From: Epiperipatus broadwayi
Lineage: Eukaryota; Onychophora; Udeonychophora; Euonychophora; Peripatidae
Assembly (NCBI GenBank): GCA_028023455.1
Contig: JAQFVV010000030.1
Span: forward strand, 5,658,501-5,722,500
Reading direction: 5' to 3'
Length of the DNA: 64,000 bases
A program made the translations under genes and the position numbers. The notes beneath the pieces were generated by a model, which worked only from the letters and a program-made list of their open reading frames with translations, searched no databases and was not told the DNA's origin. Every line of letters starts with the position of its first letter. Position 1 is the first letter of the stretch. This document shows, piece after piece, positions 1-11,900 of this stretch.

Positions 1-390
1 TTATAGATATTTACATAATTAATAAAATTATAAATATACAATAACTATATTGGAAAAAACTTTCATAAAGTTTATTTTATACAATTTTATAATTACATAA
101 TTAATAAAATGATTTTCCCCTTTCTTAATGAAGATCACTGATTTTCAAATGAGTTACAAATTGCTAAGAATTATTCTTAATGTCTCTCATATAGCTAATT
201 AATCAGTGAAGTGTTCAACAGTGCTCTCAGAAATTACAAGTTGATGAATAATATCTTCCAGACATTGTATAATTCTGGAGCAAATATAGTATTGCTCTAA
301 ACATTTTCTGAAGCTCTCAAGAATTATTTGCAAAAAAAAAAAAAATTATACCATCTGCAAAATCTAGATGATTTGAATCACATTCTTAAA

Positions 391-2676
391 CAGTGTTCTG
401 TGGAACACTCATGCTCGGTGAACTTAGAGAAAGTATTCCGCCAAAATTTGAAAATCAGTGAAAAATTAAAATGAATATTAAGACAAAAAAAAAAAAAAAA
501 GCAAAAGTCATTGTTTCGCCAAACAGTTAAATGACAACAACCGAAATGTTTGGATGTGTTTTTCGCTAAAAATGTTACTGTTATTTTTGTTTTTCTTCAA
601 GTAAGTCCAACTTTTTAGACAGATTGTCAAGTCATAATATGTATTGTCTTATAATTGTAGATAGAAGTTCATTTGTGACAAATTGGTCTTCTAAAAATTA
701 AAATAGCTCTAATTACCCTCCAAAGAATCAAAAATACTTATTCAAAAAGCAAAATGGACAAATTTTTAAAATGAAAATATGATTCTGGAACTGATAGTGC
801 AGGTACAGGTACAAACAATATCAATTATACAATAGGGAGCACAAAATTAAAAGGTCAGAGACAATATTCCAATGATTATTTAGATTTCGTGTTCACTTAT
901 ATTGACGCAAATTAATGTTAAATTCTGCAATGGTACCAGCAAAATTAAATGATATTTTGCATCTAAACATGCCAATCTCCAGTCCAAAGATAAGAATTAT
1001 TTTCAAAGATTGTTGGATAATCAAACCAATCAAGGAAAAAAAAAATTAAAAAATAGTAACAATATCTAAGAAAGCACAAATTGCATTGTATAAAGTTGCC
1101 AAAATAATTGCTTAAATTTAAATTGACACACCATAGCAGAGTGTCTGATTTTACCAGTGTATTCTGAAATAGTTCAAATTATGTTTGGTGATGATGCAAA
1201 AAAAGAAATTATGAATATTCTTTATTCGGACATCACAATAAAAAACCATTGTACATATGTCAGAGTTACTAATAAGCTTTCGGAATAATACTTTGCTTTA
1301 CAAATTGACGAGTCCACTGCTCACGTACTAGGATTTGTTAAGTTTCATTGATGAAAACAAAATAATGAATCAATTTTTATGCTGCAGACAAACTTACTGA
1401 ATGCACAACAGGACAGGAAAAATTTTGCTTCTATTTCATTAGATAAATTTAACATAACATGGGATCAATGTGAAGAAATCTGTACTGATGATGCTCCTTC
1501 AATGGTTGGTTCTATTAAAGGATTTATTACTTTTGCGAAGAAGAAAAATCCTAATATAACTACACCCTTTTTCACATCGAGAATCACTTGTTTCGAAAAC
1601 ATTTCATATGGCAAAAATCCGTATTAGACAAATTGTAAATATGATAAGCTACATCAAATCATGATCATTACAAACATGCCTATTTAAAAAATTTTGTGCA
1701 TCTATGGAAGATCAGCATGAATTTTTACTTTTACATATTGAGGTAAGATGGTTATCATGAAGTAAAGTGTTGAACCGAATTTTGGAACTTAAGGATGAAT
1801 TATGGGTTTTTTTAAAACGAAGGGAATGATATTTTAAAAAAAATTCTTACAAATAGTATTTGGTTTATTAAAATAGCATATTTAGCTGACATCTTCAATT
1901 ATTTAAGTAACGTGAATACTGGCATGCAAAATAAAAATAGTCTAACATCCACTGACAAACTGTCAGCATTTCAAATATATATATATATCACTTTGGAAAA
2001 TGCTCATAATTCAAAAAAGATCAGTAGCCATATTTCCTTCAATCCAAAATAACAATATCAATGATATAATTCCTATTATAATACAACATTTAGCATTATT
2101 TTAAAAAAAAATTGTGAAATACTTTCCCGTATTGAATATCAACAATTATGATTGGATACGAAATCCACTTTCTGCATTCAATAATCAAGAAGAGGAAGAA
2201 TTCATTACATTGTCAATGGATTATACTCGCAAAATGAAATTTTCCGAAATAACAGTTCAGTTGAAGAATTTTGGATTTCTGTTCAAATCGAGTTTAAACT
2301 ATTTCTGAAAAAGTCATTAAAATTTTATTATAATTTTCAATATCGTACTCATATGAGCTTGATTTTTCAACATTAATGAATATTAAGACAAAGAAATGTG
2401 AAAGGCTGACGAATATAGAAGAGGAAATGAGAGTAGTTATTTCACACATAAGACCAGATATTGAAAACATTTGTAAAAGTCATCAGGCTCAAATATCCCA
2501 TTAAAAAAATTGTGACAATTTTTTTTTTCATTTGCTATTGACTGATATGTATGTGATTTTTAATATATTATGCAGTATAAAAATATATATATACGGTTTT
2601 ATTTTATGACTGTGTTCTGCAAAAATCTTGTAAAATTGTAAGTGTTCCATGATTCTGAAAAGGCTAAGAACTGCTG
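391..2676 (+). mobile_element. Decayed hAT DNA transposon (ZBED5/Charlie-like)
   Basis: The outer limits are inferred from CAGTGTTCTGTGGAACACT at the left and the reverse complement of CAGCAGTTCTTAGCC at the right, both resembling hAT ends of the CAGnGnTTCT type. The interior is a transposase pseudogene in + orientation. The flanking 8-mers (TTCTTAAA left, ATTTAAAT right) are not identical, so no target duplication can be claimed. The element lies upstream of the LC3 terminal exon, presumably in an intron of that gene or in its upstream region. Confidence 0.7.
753..2503 (+). pseudogene. hAT transposase pseudogene, ZBED5/SCAND3-like
   Basis: Conceptual translation in shifting frames gives, in order, motifs of the ZBED5/SCAND3 type of hAT transposase. 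Near 753 is an N-terminal start MDKFLK, followed by QRQYSNDYLDFVFTY, which matches the segment before the BED-type zinc finger. At 1379-1627 is an 82-codon open stretch with TWDQCEEICTDDAPSM and KGFITFAKK, the conserved catalytic-core region. Then come LLLHIEVRWLS (about 1725), LADIFNYLSNVNT (about 1885) and LTSTDKLSAF. At 2114-2308 is YDWIRNPLSAFNNQEEEEF, then TLMNIKTKKCERL and MRVVISHIRPDIE, ending in SHQAQ and a stop near 2503. Many stops and indels show it is inactive. The zinc-finger CxxC is lost. No autonomous copy is visible in this window. Confidence 0.85.
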
Positions 2677-3390
2677 ATTTAAATAATCTCTATTTATTTT
2701 TATTCTCTTACCTTCTGTAATCCACAAAATACTTTCTATAAAATTGCTATAAAATGTTTTGGATATATGGAATCACTATTTTACAATTCCCGTTAATCTT
2801 CTTATTGTCACCTTGTTATATTACCGTATAATTGTTCCTTTTTTAAATAGAAAGACCATTTGATTTTTTAAAAATGTAAGTGTTAATGAATAAAATTTTA
2901 TCACTGTAATTTTCTTAAAATATGATAGTAAAACGTAACTTTTATTATAGAAAATTTTCAATTTTTTTTGATCATCTATAATATTCTGGCACGATTCCTA
3001 ATTTTATTTTTTAATTATAATTACTAATTGCAAAGAATCTCATCAAAAATTTATTTTTTACTGGATAAAATCTTAAAATGTAATCTTTTAAAATCGTGAT
3101 ATTATCTAAGCTGCGGAATATTAATCTTGAGTTCTACTAATACAAAATTCTCCTTATTTCATCCCAGCAAAAACATAGAAGTTTACATTTAATTATTCAA
3201 AATATAATTTTTAATAGTTTGTATTCTAAATTCTATGTGTAGTTGACATCACTCAGGTAATTAAAACAGGAGTGCTAGTTGGCATTTCAAAACAAAATAT
3301 CTGAATTTGACTAGATTTTCTTTTTATATACAGCATAGTTTTGATTTTATCATGTTGGGATAGTCTATATATATAATAATAATAATAATA
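2677..3390. other. No gene seen; AT-rich sequence
   Basis: Low-complexity AT-rich sequence between the hAT remnant and the hairpin element. I see no open frame with protein-like composition and no splice-site-bounded exon. An (ATA)n/(AAT)n microsatellite begins near 3370. Confidence 0.5.
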
Positions 3391-3697
3391 ATAACAATAA
3401 ATCTAATAAATATAATGGTAATTAACTATTATATATAGTCTTTCAATCTGCAAAAGTACTTTCAGTTAATTCCTTAATCTTTCTCAACTGCTGTTGAATT
3501 CAAAAAACAAAATGGAAGCAAATGTCATCAACTCAAATCCCATGAATCCTGAATTTTAATGTTAGCAGCTAACATTTTGTTTTTTGAATTCAACAGCAGT
3601 TGAGAAAGATTAAGGAATTAACTGAAAGTACTTTTGCGGATTGAAAGACTTTATATAATAGTTAATTACCATTATATTTATTAGTTTTATTATTGCA
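3391..3697. repeat. Near-perfect long inverted repeat (foldback/MITE-like)
   Basis: The left arm 3391-3514 is the reverse complement of 3573-3697 with only a few mismatches over about 120 bp, around a 58-nt loop (3515-3572). For example CTAATAAATATAATGG on the left (3404 on) pairs with CCATTATATTTATTAG on the right. The outer ends run into an AAT microsatellite. No coding capacity. The low arm divergence indicates recent formation or correction between the arms. I see no clear target duplication. Confidence 0.9.
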
Positions 3698-4186
3698 ATT
3701 AGTATTTGAATTAACGGTCATTTTATTTGTATTATATATATATATATATTAGTTTGAGATATTTATATTCCCTACTGTATTTTATTTATTTATTTTTATT
3801 ATGTGAGGAATAGCTATCAGTCATGAAGAAAGTTACTTTAAACAAAAATCTGTTACATGTTTTATTTATATCATGCATTATTTTTTTATATTTTATGCAA
3901 TAATATCTCAAAAGTGTAAAAATTAAAATTGATAATTAAAAAAAAAAGTTAAATTTTTATTATAGTGGCAAGCAATGGCAAAGTTTTATCACTTGGCCAT
4001 ATCTTATTGCCTACATATTGTTACCTGCCTTTGGGCACAGAAGTTAAAATATGTATAGTATATATTTTCATATTTGCACATAACCCTTATGTTAAAATTT
4101 AGAGTGTATGTATTTTATATAGTTTGTGTGAATATATATATAATCCATTGTATTCATATATGTGTATATATTTATTTTAAATTTAG

Positions 4187-4283
4187 TTCCAGCATGAGTG
4201 AAGTTTACCATGTCCACAAAGATGAAGATGGATTTTTGTATATAGCATATAGTGGTGAAAATACTTTTGGAAGAGAATTATGA
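4187..4283 (+). CDS. MAP1LC3: MAP1LC3-like autophagy protein, terminal coding exon
   Basis: This exon encodes the C-terminal end of an LC3/Atg8-family protein, the ubiquitin-like modifier conjugated to phosphatidylethanolamine on autophagosome membranes. It begins after an acceptor ATTTAG at 4181-4186. The first T completes a codon, followed by 31 residues and TGA at 4281-4283. Visible motifs are [17 protein letters not shown] and ENTFG, matching the LC3 C-terminus ([26 protein letters not shown]) rather than the GABARAP form (YSDESVYG). The conserved glycine before the three-residue tail REL is the expected ATG4 cleavage and lipidation residue. In LC3 genes this segment is normally the last exon, so the boundary agrees. 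The upstream exons are not seen, and presumably lie before position 1 or are hidden in the AT-rich intron. Confidence 0.9.
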
Positions 4284-6305
4284 TTTTACAATGTGGCATT
4301 GGCTGGTACTATGTTCTCATTAGGATTTACCTTTTTTTTGAAAAGTTGGATAAGAAGTTTAGGATATATGGAGATTAAAGTTGTTTAGTTAAATAGAATT
4401 TTCGCATAATGGGACCAGAACAAGAAATTTTGATTAAAGTTGTATAATTATATATATATAAACATACATAATCACGTATAAGTTGAAAATATATTTTATG
4501 CACTACTGTGAAATTACTTATGTTTAATCTATCACAGAATTTCCTGTCTGTGAAATTAGTGTTACTATTTCCTTTCTTTTTTTTGCTACTTACTTTTTGC
4601 AACCAAAGTATATTTTTGTTGCTTCAAATATCTAATGATTATGGAAAATAAGTTTTCTTTCTTATACAATATGCAGTATTAAGCTAGGTAGATATTTATT
4701 TTACAATATTGTATTGTGTGATATACTTAATATTATTGTAAAATAATTTCAGAATATAGACAAATATAAAGGCATTCTTAATGTTTTATTAGTAAACAAG
4801 AATGTTTAAGTAATTCTCAGATAATTTTTGAAATTGACTCGATATACATTGAAATTGCTGATATTTATCATTCCTTATAATAATTGTATGTTATTAGCAA
4901 TGAAAAAATAACTCAAGAAAATAATCTTAGTTCATATTATTGAAGTAATACAATTTTATGTTCATTTGTTTATCTTGTACTCTGATGTGCATAAAATAAT
5001 TAGACGAATTAATCCAAAATTATATATAGTTTATGTATCTTAAATTTCACAATTTTATTTGCTAATCTTAATGTTGGGATCAGTTAATGCCATTTCACTG
5101 CCCTAACAAATGAATTGTAGAAAAAGTAATGGTGATGAATTGTTCCATCATGATTTAATGTATATAAAATAAATATTTGTGTAGAATATGAATATTTTAG
5201 TCTTCCAATGAAAATAATTGATAAGACATTAAACAGATATCAAATATATAAGACAACCATACCCATTTATATATTGGAGCATATGGTTACGTATATATTT
5301 TAATAAAAATGATTATTTTATAATTATAAATGTATATATTTATTTAAAACAATGTATTTATTTTTGTGGTGAACTGCTATGCAGTTATGGATTTTTTATT
5401 ATTAAATAATTGTTGCTTTATTTTAAAATTCAAGACTATTTGTTTGTCTTTTACCAAATATTATTTTTCCATCTATTTCTGTTTTATATTTAATAATGCA
5501 ATTAATATTAGAAAATAAACAGGATTTTTTTTTTAAAATTTACATGGTTAAATAAATGGAAATTTTTAATATAAGATAAAAATATTATGAAAGTAATATT
5601 TTATCCATCCGTTGTAAGTTTAGTATTTATATTTAATAAACAAAATTTTCTGTATGATTTTTTACAATGGTACAATCAGAATCAGGAGCTAAAGGTTTCT
5701 ATATCGAAGCTCAATCGTGATACTCGAGACAACTAATCATTCAGATGTTTTAAAATAAAATTTTATTATTTGTTTCCAAAACCATTTGTATCCAAAAATG
5801 TTTATTAAATGTTTTCCTATATTTATGCTATATGTATAATTTAAAAATAAATAAAAGCCATTTATCAGTAGTCTTTGAAATATTATTGATTAGAATTTAT
5901 TGCATTTGGAAATATTGTTTTTTATTTTCTCTATATAAATGAAGTTTTATTTATACAATTTCTGTTTTGCAGCATTTATGGGCGTGTTTATCTGTGATTG
6001 ATTGAATTTTTAAGATTTCACTTTCAAGATTAAGAGCAAAAAAGTATCTCCTTGCAAAAATACAAGTTTCATAATATGAATATAAAGGTTCATTTACTAT
6101 TCGATATATTGATGAATTTATACTCTCATAAATTAGAAATTTAATTATACTTTGGAAATATATGCACAAAATAATTTTCTAATTAACACCTTTTATATTC
6201 CATAGAATTGTTCACTTCATAACTATATACAGATTGATAATTATTACTTAATTTTCCGTATTAATTACAGTCATTTAATTGTTTAAAAACTAGATTAAAA
6301 TTATC
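4284..6305 (+). other. LC3 3' UTR and intergenic AT-rich DNA
   Basis: Sequence after the LC3 stop. The first canonical AATAAA I see is at about 5168-5173, a possible polyadenylation signal; more occur in the AT-rich sequence further on. No convincing open frame or exon on either strand. Contains AT dinucleotide runs near 4446-4460. Confidence 0.4.
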
Positions 6306-6313
6306 ATCTATAT

Positions 6314-6617
6314 CAGGGGTAGCCAACAAGTTGATCGTGATCCACCGGTCAATCGTGAAACCAATTTTTGGTTGATCGCGAGACCAATCTGGCAAGAGCC
6401 GTCGGGTTACGAGTGAAACAAATTAAGCCAATATTTTAAAGTTTTTTTTATTATTTTTTGACCCGTTAAATAGTTATTTTTTACGTAGGTAGATATATAT
6501 AAAAATAGTATGTATTTCACACCTCCCTCCACTTAGACTACACCTATGACAAGTCGATCGCAATACATTTTTAAAATAAAAAGTAGATCTTATGAACACA
6601 AAAGTTGGCCATCACTG
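6314..6617. mobile_element. Non-autonomous hAT MITE (304 bp)
   Basis: The left end is CAGGGGTAGCCAAC and the right end is the reverse complement of CAGTGATGGCCAAC, typical hAT terminal inverted repeats. The element is bounded by a perfect 8-bp target duplication ATCTATAT at 6306-6313 and 6618-6625, the length expected for hAT. The interior has no coding capacity. The preserved target duplication argues for a fairly young insertion. Confidence 0.93.
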
Positions 6618-6625
6618 ATCTATAT

Positions 6626-7254
6626 CATTTCCTGGAACTTTTTTGTTTTTCATAGATTTAATTGCATTTCTCATCACTTTCATGTATCTATTTTCATGAT
6701 GTCGACTGTTTTAATAACTATATCATTTCAATAACAAAAATGAAATTTTATTACCTTTCAACTTTGCTAGTTTTCCTTGTCATTTCCTCTTCTATACAAT
6801 TTTTCAAAATTTCATATTTTAATTTTTCTAAATGTGACATTATTTTTATATTCCTTCTTTCCTGTATACATTGACATCTCAATTGAAAGTCTATTGTTAT
6901 TTATTCTTGCTATGTGGAATATTTGTTGCCATTTTCAGATATTAAATAACTTAAAATAATTTGTAAATCGAAGCTTAAATTCTTTAATATATATGTAGCA
7001 AACCATTGATTACTATAGCTTGCACTACATATGAAGAGAGTTGCTATAAGAAATTATGATTATATGATATTTTCATCTTTCAAGTAAATCTTTCACAAAG
7101 ATTTTTAAATATAATTTGGCCATTCAAAATGTTTCTGTATAAATTTCTTAGACAGAATGAAAACTTCTCGAGGTATAACACTGAATTATCAAATAGCTTT
7201 CACAAATCAATACTAGTATATTGTAAATACCAAACTTTAAGATCTAATTAAAGG
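6626..7254. other. No gene seen
   Basis: T-rich sequence whose + strand open frames are of low-complexity hydrophobic composition (Phe/Ile/Leu from T runs), not protein-like. No splice-bounded exon recognised. Confidence 0.4.
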
Positions 7255-7292
7255 AATTTGAAGTCAGACTTTCAAGCTTTCTTAAGTTATCC

Positions 7293-7350
7293 ATGATCTC
7301 CAATATATATATTTCGTGCTGAACCAGCACTCATCAGTTGGTCCATGTCA
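7293..7350 (-). ncRNA. Hammerhead ribozyme, type I, core intact
   Basis: On the - strand: CUGAUGA, then stem II GUGCUG-GUU-CAGCAC (6 bp perfect), then GAAA, then an AU-only short stem III ending in an AUA cleavage triplet, followed by UUGG, which pairs with CCAA just before CUGAUGA (stem I). All core positions agree with the hammerhead consensus. Stem III is minimal, as known for hammerheads of Penelope-like elements and retrozymes, which usually need a dimer to cleave efficiently. Confidence 0.8.
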
Positions 7351-7689
7351 CCATCTCTCACACACACATATATAATCAGTGCTCAGTTTATATTAACATA
7401 GCAAATCTTCAAACTTTAATGGACATACTTCAATCTTCTCCACCCTTCAACTCTTGTGTATTTAAATGGACATAATTAAGGTCATATATGAGGGATTAGT
7501 GACTTAAAGGCAACATGGATATGACAACAGTATTGGCATCAACAAGGATTTGAGCATTCCATCATCAGATTTTCAATGGTATGGATGGCTGAAGAGTTGG
7601 AGGGTGAAGAGGATTGAAGTCTGTCCATTAAAGTTTGAAGATTTGCTGTTTTAATATAAACTGAGCACTGATTACATATATATGCGAGA

Positions 7690-7750
7690 GGTAGTAATCT
7701 GGGTCAACTGACGAGTGCTGGTTCAGCATGGAATATGTATATTGGAGATC
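7690..7750 (+). ncRNA. Hammerhead ribozyme, mutated core
   Basis: CUGACGA, stem II GUGCUG-GUU-CAGCAU, then GGAA in place of the invariant GAAA, then a UAUGUAUA-type stem III and UUGG pairing with UCAA upstream. The A-to-G change in the GAAA box should abolish or strongly reduce cleavage. It is a decayed copy of the same family as 7293-7350. Confidence 0.7.
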
Positions 7751-8547
7751 ATTTATCTTTTTCACATGTGTATTAGTTATATAAGATGGAGTGGATAGTT
7801 GAAAGCTTGAAAGTCTGAGTTTGAATCCCTTAATTACAAATAGCTTTCGGTAAGTGGAATAATTAATCTTACGTTGCTCATTATTTGTATCTGATAGGGA
7901 TTGGTGGAGTGTAATATAATTTACAAGTAAGCAAATTTTTGCCAAAGAAGTCTTTCTAAAAAAAGTGTATTTGAAGTAGATTTAACTATTAAGGTAGGTT
8001 ATCAGTTTCGTTATACAATTTATGTTGTCACCGTTACACGATCTCACGAATGATAGTGAGTAATATGGGTGCAGTTGATTAGAAATTTATATTTAATCTG
8101 GTATTTTTTTGTATAAATCCTAGAACTCTTCTCATTCATTACTAGTTTAGAAATGCATGGAATTGAGCAATTATATTTAAGATATGCAATGAAATAAAAT
8201 TTGAACACCACATGCTGCTAAGATATATCAATTTTATATTGTAGCTTTAAACTTAAAATATTGGAATGAAGTATTAAGAAGTTTGTATTTGGGAAAAGAG
8301 TACAATATACATTAGTCTCATAAATAGAAATATGTTCAACACAGTATTGTTAATATTATATGTGTGCATATGAAAATGTGAAGTAATCAATGATTGAGGC
8401 ATAATGTCAGATCAAATTTTAAATTTGTGTATACACATTTGGGCATGTATATATTTTTCTAGTTTATTGATAAGTTCTAAAGTAGTTCAAATGGTACTTA
8501 TGTATTAGCCCAGGCAGCAAAATTTTAGTCATTAAAATCATTATCAA

Positions 8548-8619
8548 GTGTTGGCGGCCTAGTGGTTACCATAGCTGCCTTCCAAGCAGCTGGCCCGGGT
8601 TCGCTTCCCGATCAACGCA
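8548..8619 (+). tRNA. tRNA-Gly(UCC)-like sequence, probably retroposed
   Basis: A 72-nt cloverleaf: acceptor GTGTTGG/TCAACGC, A box TGGCGGCCTAGTGG, anticodon arm GCTGCCTTCCAAGCAGC (anticodon UCC), T arm with TTCGCTT loop, discriminator A. It matches metazoan tRNA-Gly-UCC, but position 58 of the T loop is C, not the near-invariant A, and T-stem pair 49-65 is C-A. An A-rich tail follows (TATATAAAAAAAAA). The hexamer before it, TATCAA, is the reverse complement of TTGATA just after it. A retroposed or SINE-like copy is more likely than an active gene. Confidence 0.75.
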
Positions 8620-8870
8620 TTTGATATATAAAAAAAAAATTATTATGGTTATCGGTGATTGTTAAATATCTGATAGTACGTTTTATTTAATTAATTAAGC
8701 AAATTTAACTTTCAAAGAAAAGTTGTTGAAAAGCTCTAAGAGAATTTTTATATCTACTATACATTATTAAGTTTTAGCTATTACTGACCTATTGATGCTT
8801 TAAAGATTTGCCACATAAATAAATTGACATTAAATAGAAAACGTTGTTTTCATTTACAACTTTATTAACA

Positions 8871-8931
8871 TAGTCTTCATTAAAATAATTATAATTATTT
8901 AAGTAAAAATAATCATAAGTAATGAAGACTA
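8871..8931. repeat. Small perfect-arm hairpin
   Basis: TAGTCTTCATTA at 8871-8882 is the reverse complement of TAATGAAGACTA at 8920-8931, with a further self-complementary AATAATTATAATTATT inside the loop. Function unknown; it could be a tiny foldback remnant. Confidence 0.7.
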
Positions 8932-8939
8932 AAATTTCA

Positions 8940-11900
8940 CTACCCTGATTAATATGGAAGTACTATTAAAGTTTATGATATAGCTCTAAACATTGAGATG
9001 TTGTAATCATGTGACAGGTAATTAAGCAATGGCAAGCTGCCATCAATGATGATCAAGTCTATAATTCCTTTACTGCGTATAACTTAAATTATATAATTAG
9101 TATATTGCAAAACCATATCATATTATGAATGTTTGACTGAGTGCTGTGTTATTAGATAATATCCAAATTCAGAACTGTAAACTATTAGAATACAAGACTC
9201 GTGAAGCCGGTATTAAGAAAAATTCTTTTCAACACTTACTTGGTAGTATTTACTAACTTTATTTTCAAGTGTAGAAAATTAAATACTTATTTAATGTGAT
9301 ATTTTTAGTTAGCAAGCATTCATATAATTATATTCTGAATAGGCAAAAATTCTATCTATTTCATTTTTTGGAAGTGTTACCATTAATATATATAGATAAC
9401 TGCAAAAAAAAAAAAGGTTATTTATTATATGAAATTTAAAATTATTAATTTGTTGATTTTTATTTAAGTATATATAACTGAAACACACAGGCTTATTATA
9501 TACCTGTGTCTATATATGTAATATGTAGGGTATATGAGCACAGACCCACACACCATCCACCACTCTCCACTCCATCTCACAACACTGATACACATACATG
9601 TCGAAAAGACAATCACGTCTCTTCTGATTAGTGGCTAGTAGTTTTCAGCTTTGATACAGTTAATATTTTTTCCCTTTAAAACTGATACTGTGAGCATTGT
9701 ATTATCATAGATTACAATTCAGAAATTGGCTGATGTATAACGTATTGCATCTTTTGTAAAAGATGAGCTTCTGCTTTAAAAAATGGTTCACGACTAGTAG
9801 GACTCGGATATAAATATTCCCTTCCTAATACCATACATTTTAGTAGTGATCATTTATTGTTGTCATTAATAGTTCTCTGTAATAATGGAAGCAAAATATC
9901 AATATCCAATAAATTTTGGCTAGTTGGCTTTCATTATTTAAAATTATTTCCAACATATCTGTATATTGGATAATTTTATTTAATATACAGTATATCAAAT
10001 AAAAGTTCCCGCGTTCTCTATCTCAACGTTATGCATTAAGATCTCAATTACTTGCTGCCAAAGCAGAGCGAGAATATTAGCTCAAGATTAAAATTTCAGG
10101 ATTACAAAATTTTGAAGTCATTAGCGTGGATATTAGAATAGAAATAAATTGGCTATTGAAAAAAATATTGGCATTGCTTTACTTTCTGTCTTCATAAAGG
10201 CCGATTAATCAAACTGATCTTGGGGTGTTGTTTGGCAAAGGCAGAAAGCAAATGAAGTAATTAGACTCACTTTTTTAATATAATTAAAAACTTGAAAATG
10301 AAGTTATTCTTGGTTGAACACCCAAAAAGGGAATCTTGATTTGAGATGGATTTTGGGAGTGAAACTTTATCTTGAGTTGGTAGAAAATCTGATTTAACAG
10401 CTTTTTTTCCTTTTCTGTAGACAATTTTTAATACTGATAGAGGAATATGCAAAAAAAATTGAAAACTAAAGTCAGTAATATTCCTCATTACAAAATTTGA
10501 GTGTCTAGAACTTTAATGTGGGCACTTTTTCTTTAAACAGAAATACAATATTTACCAATATGATGTACTAATGTTAAGGAAGTGTCTATAAAATATTTAT
10601 CCCAATCCTAAATAAGTCCAATCAGCTTTCCAAGGGGTTAAAAGATGATAAAATTTGTTCAAAATTGATTTGTTCTAAATTCAGCCTTTCAACTATTGGC
10701 ATAATTCTTGTTTTTTTTTTTTAAAGTTTGTATAGAATACATATTTATGCTAGTGTGTGATAATATTTTGGATTATTGTTAGGTTTATTTAGTTGTAAAC
10801 TTGCTATGTTTTTTTTCATGGCACATAGTTTTGACAACTATGCTTTGACTTCAAATTTAGGAAGTATGTTATCAGATCTTTCCTGGTTTAAGACAAGGGA
10901 AAATCCATCAATATTTACTGGCTTTATTAGGTTGATATTAGAGGAATATGATGTTTTTTCTCATTTTGTTAATTTTGAGCTTAAAAGTTCTCATTAGCAG
11001 TGACAGCCATAGTCTTTTAAAGGCATTTCTATAACCAAGTTTACGTAAAAATGATCTAATCTTTCAACTTGATATTATAAAGTTTATTTTTTCCACAGTC
11101 TTTTTACATCTTTGCTTTATAATCATCAAAATTTTTTATAAGTCTGTCATTAGTTTCTGGATCTTTGATAAAATAAATATTGCCTTCAAATAAGAGATGG
11201 ATCTTTTGGTATGACCTGATTGAATCTATCACAGCAAGAGGGAAAGATTGGCATCAATTAATAATTCATTCCAAATATCTAGAATATTAACTCCAATTAA
11301 TTTTCTTCAATTCCATTTTGGGATAAGGTGACTTTCAAGTATGGGAATATGAATTCCGATAGGGATTAGAATTGGTTTATTAGTAGATCAGTAAATAATG
11401 GTGAACTGTTTTTTTGTCAAAACAAAATTAAACCAGTGTTGACTCTCCAATCTGCCAGAATGGAATGTCCTTCCTTACTTGACGTTTTAAAGTATGTGCA
11501 TTTTATTTATGTCCATTCATTCTAAAAGTTGATAATCTGCTGACTCTCTGTTGCCTATCCCCAAAACCTGTTAGAAGAATTGAAATGTTCTATATATCCA
11601 GAAAATGTAGCAAGATTTGAAAGCACAGAATAAGATCAGTTTGCGTTGAGAGTTTGCATAATCTAAAAATGATGTATTTTGAATAGTGATTGCAGTATCA
11701 TTTGAATTATTTTCAGTAGAAATTGTTTCCTTGCAAAATGGTTTGAAACAAATATAACTTTATCATATTTAAAATACAAACTGTGAACAGGAATTTTAAG
11801 ATGAACATTATTAGAGGAATGATGAATCTCTTGAAGTGGCAATTATAATAACATGCTATATAATTAATTTGTAATGGATCTCTATTTATTTTGATAAACT

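Larger units (their letters stand above)
7255..7832. repeat. Inverted pair of hammerhead-bearing repeat units
   Basis: A - strand unit (about 7255-7465) and a + strand unit (about 7518-7832) face each other around a short spacer. Shared segments include CAGTGCTCAGTTTATATTAA, AAACTTTAATGGACA and the hammerhead core. The + unit matches 62788-63108 over its whole length, from the CAACAAGG region to TTTGAATCCC, defining a unit of about 315 bp. The units have no coding capacity. Each carries one hammerhead motif, annotated separately. Confidence 0.85.

Noticed and set aside
391-2676. Target-site duplication of the first hAT element
   Set aside because: TTCTTAAA and ATTTAAAT are not identical, so the ends remain approximate.
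6546-6959. Three overlapping + strand open frames
   Set aside because: The residues are mostly Phe, Ile, Leu and Ser from T-rich DNA, and the first overlaps the hAT MITE end.
8548-8619. Functional tRNA-Gly gene
   Set aside because: C at position 58, T-stem mismatch and an A tail shared with the second copy point to a retroposed copy; not excluded, but less likely.
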